DNA from: Brevibacillus_H sp041920465
GTDB taxonomy: Bacteria; Bacillota; Bacilli; Brevibacillales; Brevibacillaceae
Assembly (NCBI GenBank): GCA_041920465.1
Contig: JBHGXW010000010.1
Location: 13,901-77,900 of the forward strand
Length of the DNA stretch: 64,000 nt
Direction of reading: 5' to 3'
The notes below the pieces were generated by a model. That model was not told where the DNA came from and did no database searches. It saw nothing but the letters and a program-made list of their open reading frames with translations. Position numbers and translations under genes: made by a program. Numbering within the stretch: position 1 is the stretch's first letter; each line of letters opens with the position of its first letter. Below, piece by piece: positions 60,054 through 64,000 of the stretch.

Positions 60054-60947
60054 ATGAAATCGTTAGCGAAACGGGCGTATTTATACCCATTGCTTGCGCC
60101 GCCGGCAATTTGGCTGTTTCTCTTTTTGTTTCTGCCCTATGTGAATCTGTTTACCTACAGCTTCTGGAAGGCGGGGCCGTTTATCAATGTTGAAAAGGAG
60201 TTCAACTTGCATAACTACCAGAAATTTTTTACCGCGGCGACTGGCGGGGAAGCTCCGTTCTCCGTTTTGTTCGATACGCTTGAACTGGCGCTTACGGTTA
60301 CGCTTTTTACCCTCCTGATCAGTTTTCCCCTGGCTTACTACATCAACTTCAAGGTGAAGCGATTCAAGCAGGCTGTCTACATGCTGGTGATTATCCCGTT
60401 GTGGGTGAGCTATATCGTACGGGCCTACTCATGGAAAATTGTGCTGGGCACCAACGGGATTTTGAATTCTGCCTTGGTCTTTCTGGGACTTACCGATAAA
60501 CCGTTAGAGATGTTTTTATACAGCAAAATGTCCGTTGTGATCGGAATGGTCCATATCTATACGCCGTTTGTGCTGATGCCGATCTACACCGCTTTGGAAC
60601 AAATCCCCCGCAATCTGCTGGAAGCATCCAAAGATTTGGGCGCCAACCGCTTCCGCACATTTTTTCATGTGGTATTTCCGCTGTCTCTCCCGGGCGTGAT
60701 TGCCGGTGCCACGTTTGCGTTTGTTCTGTCGATGGGAGACTTCCTGGCTCCATCCTTGCTGGGAGGCCCGGACAGCAGCACCATGATTGCCAATGTTGTT
60801 CAACAGCAATTCGGCACATCCAATGACTGGCCGTATGGTTCCGCGATCGGGATTATCATTCTCGTGCTGGTTTTGGCTATTCTCGAAATCACCGGACGCG
60901 CCGAGAAGAAGTTCTCAGCTTTGGACTCCCCGCTAGTAAGAAGGTAG
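60054..60947 (+). CDS. Second polyamine-type ABC permease (PotB-like)
   Basis: A 297-residue six-helix permease with the EAA loop LEASKDLGANRFRTFFHVVFPLS. ATG 60054 is used; GGGAGGAG lies 13 bases upstream, a little far, but earlier starts in frame lie before or inside that site. Confidence 0.9.
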   Translation: MKSLAKRAYLYPLLAPPAIWLFLFLFLPYVNLFTYSFWKAGPFINVEKEFNLHNYQKFFTAATGGEAPFSVLFDTLELALTVTLFTLLISFPLAYYINFKVKRFKQAVYMLVIIPLWVSYIVRAYSWKIVLGTNGILNSALVFLGLTDKPLEMFLYSKMSVVIGMVHIYTPFVLMPIYTALEQIPRNLLEASKDLGANRFRTFFHVVFPLSLPGVIAGATFAFVLSMGDFLAPSLLGGPDSSTMIANVVQQQFGTSNDWPYGSAIGIIILVLVLAILEITGRAEKKFSALDSPLVRR

Positions 60948-61745
60948 GTGGATGATGAATTGACGCGAAGCTGGGATTTGCTTACCAAACTGCTTTGGCT
61001 TGTCTCTGTATTGGTGCTTGCTTTCATCTATCTGCCGCTGTTTGTGGTGGTTCTGTATTCTTTCAACGCGGATAGCGTCAACAGTTTTCCCATCACCGGC
61101 TTTTCGTTCAAATGGTATCGCGTGATGGCAGAGAATAAGGCTCTGCTCGAATCACTGGAACATTCCGTCATCGTTGCGGCTATCAGCACCTGTGTCGCGA
61201 TCCTGCTGGGGGTGCCGGGAGCGTTCGCGATGGATCGATTTCACTTCCCGGGCAAAAAGATATTTGAAAGGATTGTGCTCCTGCCGTTGATCCTGCCAGG
61301 GATTCTTACCGGGGTGGCCATGCTCAGTTTCTTTCAGGAGATTGGAATCAAACAGTCGATGCTGGCCGTGGTCATCGGGCACTCTACTTTCCTGATTGCC
61401 ATCGTGTTGACACAAGTGTTCGCCCGATTGAAGCGGATGGACCGAACCCTCGAAGAAGCGTCCGCCGACCTGGGAGCAAGCCGGATGCAGACATTCTGGC
61501 ATGTGATCCTGCCTAACATCCGTACCTCGTTAATCGGCTCGGCGCTCCTGTCCTTCACCTTGTCGTTGGATGAAATTCCGGTGACCTTCTTCCTGAACGG
61601 CGTGTACAGTACGCTTCCGATCCAGATATGGGGCATGACGCGCAACGGAATTACCCCGGAAGTGAACGCCATTTCGACAATTGTCTTCTTGTGTTCGTTG
61701 ATTTTGATTGTGATCTCGACCAGATTAACCAGCAAAGAGGGGTAG
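60948..61745 (+). CDS. Second polyamine-type ABC permease (PotC-like)
   Basis: A 265-residue six-helix permease with the EAA loop LEEASADLGASRMQTFWHVILP. GTG 60948 directly follows the PotB-like stop; TTG 60960, eight bases after AGGTGG, is an equally possible start. Confidence 0.9.
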   Translation: MDDELTRSWDLLTKLLWLVSVLVLAFIYLPLFVVVLYSFNADSVNSFPITGFSFKWYRVMAENKALLESLEHSVIVAAISTCVAILLGVPGAFAMDRFHFPGKKIFERIVLLPLILPGILTGVAMLSFFQEIGIKQSMLAVVIGHSTFLIAIVLTQVFARLKRMDRTLEEASADLGASRMQTFWHVILPNIRTSLIGSALLSFTLSLDEIPVTFFLNGVYSTLPIQIWGMTRNGITPEVNAISTIVFLCSLILIVISTRLTSKEG

Positions 61746-61755
61746 GGAGGATCGG

Positions 61756-62859
61756 ATGAAACAGGTAGCGATTCGGCTGGCGGGAGTAAACAAACGCTTC
61801 GGCGATAATCACATCGTCAAAGATTTGGATATGGATATTTACAAGGGAGAATTTCTCACCCTGCTTGGGCCCAGCGGCTGCGGCAAAACGACAACGCTGC
61901 GCATGATCGCCGGATTCGAACAGCCCACTTCAGGCGAAATTCTGCTTGAAGGACAAAACGTCGCCAACTTGCCGCCTAATAAACGAGATATTAATACGGT
62001 GTTTCAAAATTACGCGCTGTTTCCCCATATGAACGTACGGGAAAATATCGGGTACGGTTTAAAAATGAAAGGAACGCCCAAAGATGAGATTCATCATCGA
62101 GTCCAGGACGCGCTTAGAATTGTGCAAATGGAACAGTTTGCCGACCGCAAGCCGCGTGAACTGTCAGGCGGCCAGCAGCAAAGAGTGGCTGTAGCCCGCG
62201 CCATTGTGAATAATCCCACTGTCCTTTTGCTGGATGAACCGTTGGGAGCGTTGGATTTGAAGCTAAGAAAACAGATGCAGTTTGAGTTGAAGCACCTGCA
62301 GCAGAAACTGGGGATCACCTTCATCTATGTAACGCACGATCAGGAAGAAGCCCTGACGATGTCGGATCGCATAGCCGTGATGAACAACGGACGAATTGAA
62401 CAGATTGATACACCCGATGCGATATACAATCACCCGAAAACCCGATTCGTCGCCGATTTCATCGGAGAGACCAATCTCCTGAAAGGAAAAATTGCAGCCG
62501 TGTCCGAGAATTCATGGGATGTGGTGATTGAAGGAGTCACCTTCCAGTTTCCGCGAATTGGTGCAGGCTCTGATTCAGGAGGCGGATCAGGTTTAGGCTC
62601 AGGTGATGAAGAAGTTGCGGTCTCCATTCGCCCGGAACTCATCTCGATCAGCCGGTTGCAGGAAGCTGGACTGAATGGACTGGTAGGAAGAGTGACAGAG
62701 CAGGTGTTTGTCGGGTCTGTTTATAAAACTATTGTGACACTGCCAACCGGCCTTGAGGTGATGGTGGTACAATCGGCGGCAACCATTGAGCAAATCGGGC
62801 AGGGGGAAGAAGTATTTCTCAGTTGGGATAAGCAAAAAGCGGTTGTGCTCACTTCCTGA
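61756..62859 (+). CDS. Second polyamine-type ABC transporter ATPase (PotA-like)
   Basis: A 367-residue ATPase with Walker A GPSGCGKTT, NTVFQNYALFPH, LSGGQQQRVAVARA, LLLDEPLGALD and YVTHDQEEA. Between the two parts of the C-terminal TOBE region lies an unusual Gly/Ser-rich stretch (SDSGGGSGLGSGDEE, about residues 271-285) absent from the other PotA. Most residues of the nucleotide-binding part match the PotA at 53810. GGGAGGAT ribosome site. Confidence 0.92.
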   Translation: MKQVAIRLAGVNKRFGDNHIVKDLDMDIYKGEFLTLLGPSGCGKTTTLRMIAGFEQPTSGEILLEGQNVANLPPNKRDINTVFQNYALFPHMNVRENIGYGLKMKGTPKDEIHHRVQDALRIVQMEQFADRKPRELSGGQQQRVAVARAIVNNPTVLLLDEPLGALDLKLRKQMQFELKHLQQKLGITFIYVTHDQEEALTMSDRIAVMNNGRIEQIDTPDAIYNHPKTRFVADFIGETNLLKGKIAAVSENSWDVVIEGVTFQFPRIGAGSDSGGGSGLGSGDEEVAVSIRPELISISRLQEAGLNGLVGRVTEQVFVGSVYKTIVTLPTGLEVMVVQSAATIEQIGQGEEVFLSWDKQKAVVLTS

Positions 62860-62896
62860 AATGGGCGGATCTGGAAGGAGTGGATACTTCAAGGAT

Positions 62897-62926
62897 AGAC
62901 TGTTGGCTTGCTCCAAGAGTCTTTTC
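62897..62926 (+). terminator. Terminator after the second transporter
   Basis: AGACT and TTGG (62897-62906) pair with CCAA and AGTCT (62913-62922), one G-G mismatch, followed by TTTTC. Confidence 0.65.
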
Positions 62927-62932
62927 TATAAT
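62903..62932 (+). promoter_or_regulatory. Possible promoter of the glycosylase gene
   Basis: TTGGCT (62903-62908), 18-bp spacer, TATAAT (62927-62932). It overlaps the terminator of the preceding operon. Confidence 0.45.
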
Positions 62933-62970
62933 AGAAGAATCTGCATTGCCGAGACGAAGAGGTGAAAAGA

Positions 62971-63492
62971 GTGGGCCCCATCCCTGATCATATCCGCCCC
63001 CAGCTAAAAGTGTTGTTCGTCGGGTTTAATCCAAGCCTGAAATCAGCTGAACTCGGCCATCATTACGCCAATCCGAATAACCGTTTCTGGCGGATTCTGT
63101 TTCAAGCCGGTCTGACTCCGCGTCTGTACAAGCCGGAGGAAGATGGCAAGCTGCTTGAGCTTGGCTACGGATTTACCAACATCGTGGCACGGCCAACCAA
63201 GGAGGCTGCTGAAATTACCAAAGAAGAGTACGAACAAGGAAGAATCCAGCTTCGCGCCAAAATAGAGCGATATCAGCCGCAAATCGTCTGTTTTGTCGGG
63301 AAAGGCGTGTATGAGGAGTACAGCAACCAAAGACAAATTGACTGGGGCATGCAAGAGAACTCAATTGTCCCGGGAGTAAAGGACTTTGTGGCTCCATCTT
63401 CCAGCGGATTAGTGCGGATGCCGCTGCCGGACGTGGTGGAGATTTACCGGCATTTAGCCGGTTATTTGCAGGAGGCATCGGAAAGTAGGTAA
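62971..63492 (+). CDS. mug: Mismatch-specific uracil/thymine-DNA glycosylase (Mug family)
   Basis: A 173-residue enzyme of the Mug/TDG group that removes uracil or related bases from mismatches. The active-site motif is VGFNPSLKSAELGHHYANPNNRFW, given here in parts: GFNPSL near residue 19 and NPNNRFW near 34-40; the second motif is SSSGLVRMPLPDV. GTG 62971 follows GAGGTGA; GTG 62962 is inside that ribosome site. Confidence 0.9.
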   Translation: MGPIPDHIRPQLKVLFVGFNPSLKSAELGHHYANPNNRFWRILFQAGLTPRLYKPEEDGKLLELGYGFTNIVARPTKEAAEITKEEYEQGRIQLRAKIERYQPQIVCFVGKGVYEEYSNQRQIDWGMQENSIVPGVKDFVAPSSSGLVRMPLPDVVEIYRHLAGYLQEASESR

Positions 63493-63534
63493 AAGTTGCT
63501 CGCCTTGCTTTAAAGCGGCTGCGCTCCTAATGTG

Positions 63535-63720
63535 ATGATTCCCAAAGATGCGATTCAGGAGAGCGGAAACATCTTCGCTCCTTGGACGTTGCCTTACGTA
63601 AAACAGCAGCAGCCCACGAACTGGTCAAAAGTCCGTCCGGATCACTGCTTTGCTCCATTGGATATTGCCCGACGTGACGAGGTTGCAGCCGTATTGTACC
63701 GCATCCTTACATCAGATTAG
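63535..63720 (+). CDS. Doubtful short reading frame, possibly a gene remnant
   Basis: Sixty-one codons from ATG 63535 to a stop at 63720. The composition looks protein-like (NIFAPWTLPYVKQQQPTNW, then PLDIARRDEVAAVLYRI), but there is no ribosome site, no recognised family and no plausible start. It may be the tail of a lost gene. Confidence 0.3.
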   Translation: MIPKDAIQESGNIFAPWTLPYVKQQQPTNWSKVRPDHCFAPLDIARRDEVAAVLYRILTSD

Positions 63721-63781
63721 GAAGCGCAGCAAACATCATCTAATCTGGTTGAAAGTAAAAATTAATTTGCCAGCAAAAATA

Positions 63782-63806
63782 CTCCGAGTAAATCGGGGCT
63801 TTTTTG
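63782..63806 (+). terminator. Terminator near the right edge
   Basis: CTCCGA (63782-63787) pairs with TCGGGG (63793-63798), one T-G pair, followed by CTTTTTTGC. Confidence 0.65.
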
Positions 63807-63814
63807 CTATGTAA

Positions 63815-63856
63815 GAAAGTTTAATCACTTTAAATTGCTAAAGTGGTTAAACTTTC
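63815..63856. repeat. 18-bp inverted repeat
   Basis: Arms 63815-63832 (starting GAAAGTTTAATC) and 63839-63856 (ending GGTTAAACTTTC) are complementary at 17 of 18 positions around a six-base loop, with the odd position a T-G pair. There is no T tail. It could be an operator, a processed RNA hairpin or the remains of a small mobile element. Confidence 0.55.
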
Positions 63857-63955
63857 TTTCCATTTGCGCAGCTAGTGGAGAAAAACGATTGTCCATTTCG
63901 CAGCGACTCTTACCGCGCAAGCCCAGGCTTGTCGTACTCGTCAGGAGAAAAAGGG

Positions 63956-63991
63956 CCCCGACCGGCGCCACGTAAGTTATGGCCGGGTGGG
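63956..63991 (+). repeat. Possible reduced copy of the structured repeat
   Basis: CCCGACCGGC (63957-63966) and GCCGGGTGGG (63982-63991) pair at nine of ten positions and resemble the outer stem of copy 1, including the flanking GGGCCCCG and TTAT bases, but the AGGAC hairpins are absent. The window ends here. Confidence 0.4.
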
Positions 63992-64000
63992 TAAAAAAAG

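Overview
The window looks like a chromosomal stretch of a spore-forming Bacillales bacterium of the Brevibacillus/Aneurinibacillus type. This is inferred from strong AGGAGG-type ribosome sites, frequent GTG and TTG starts, many T-tailed hairpin terminators, and family content: Lin0512, DUF2203, CDGSH, SPL-type radical SAM, YkfB/YkfC, and Bacillus-type inositol enzymes. No rRNA, tRNA, prophage, intact insertion sequence or CRISPR array was seen.

Positions 1-9400 are mostly housekeeping and small conserved genes: the end of an ABC-F ATPase, mnmA, small membrane proteins, an ASCH protein, a metallophosphoesterase, an aldehyde dehydrogenase with its DUF779 partner, a MarR regulator and an HD-GYP protein. 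Positions 9400-15700 hold a respiratory cluster: a CcoG/FixG-like Fe-S protein, a monoheme cytochrome c, a lone CcoN-like heme-copper subunit that lacks the usual active-site tyrosine, a NosR/NapH-like Fe-S protein, a FixH-like protein, a small membrane protein and a double-CDGSH protein. An FNR-like box lies upstream. The best reading is a non-canonical nitric oxide reductase or microaerobic terminal reductase.

Positions 15700-24060 carry a Q/H-rich protein, a murein-peptide recycling pair (ykfB-ykfC) with an EamA transporter, the wreck of a metal-efflux locus (P-type ATPase and efflux-adaptor pseudogenes with a CsoR-like operator), a PAS-GGDEF-EAL protein, a DUF2203 protein and a LysM-CAP protein. 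Positions 24180-44430 form an inositol utilisation island: a LacI-family regulator, three Gfo/Idh/MocA dehydrogenases, a ribose-type ABC importer, iolI, iolD, iolE, iolB, iolC, iolA and iolJ, then a LacI pseudogene, a chemoreceptor and an MFS transporter. Five AAGCGCTT operators sit before the regulator and at the heads of the transcription blocks.

Positions 44700-48900 hold a zinc-ribbon exonuclease, small unknown genes, an NlpC/P60 hydrolase and a radical SAM protein. Positions 49140-62860 form a polyamine island: patA, potABCD on the minus strand, a sigma-54 activator, then an aldehyde dehydrogenase with a second polyamine ABC transporter on the plus strand. Three nearly identical -24/-12 promoters (TGGCAT-N5-TTGCTT) precede patA, potA and the aldehyde dehydrogenase, which points to one sigma-54 regulon converting putrescine to GABA. 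A Mug-type glycosylase follows.

A structured repeat with AGGAC-loop hairpins occurs at 12923-13013 and 46177-46295. Its arms differ between the copies but still pair. A possible reduced copy lies at 63956-63991. This is the least explained signal in the window.
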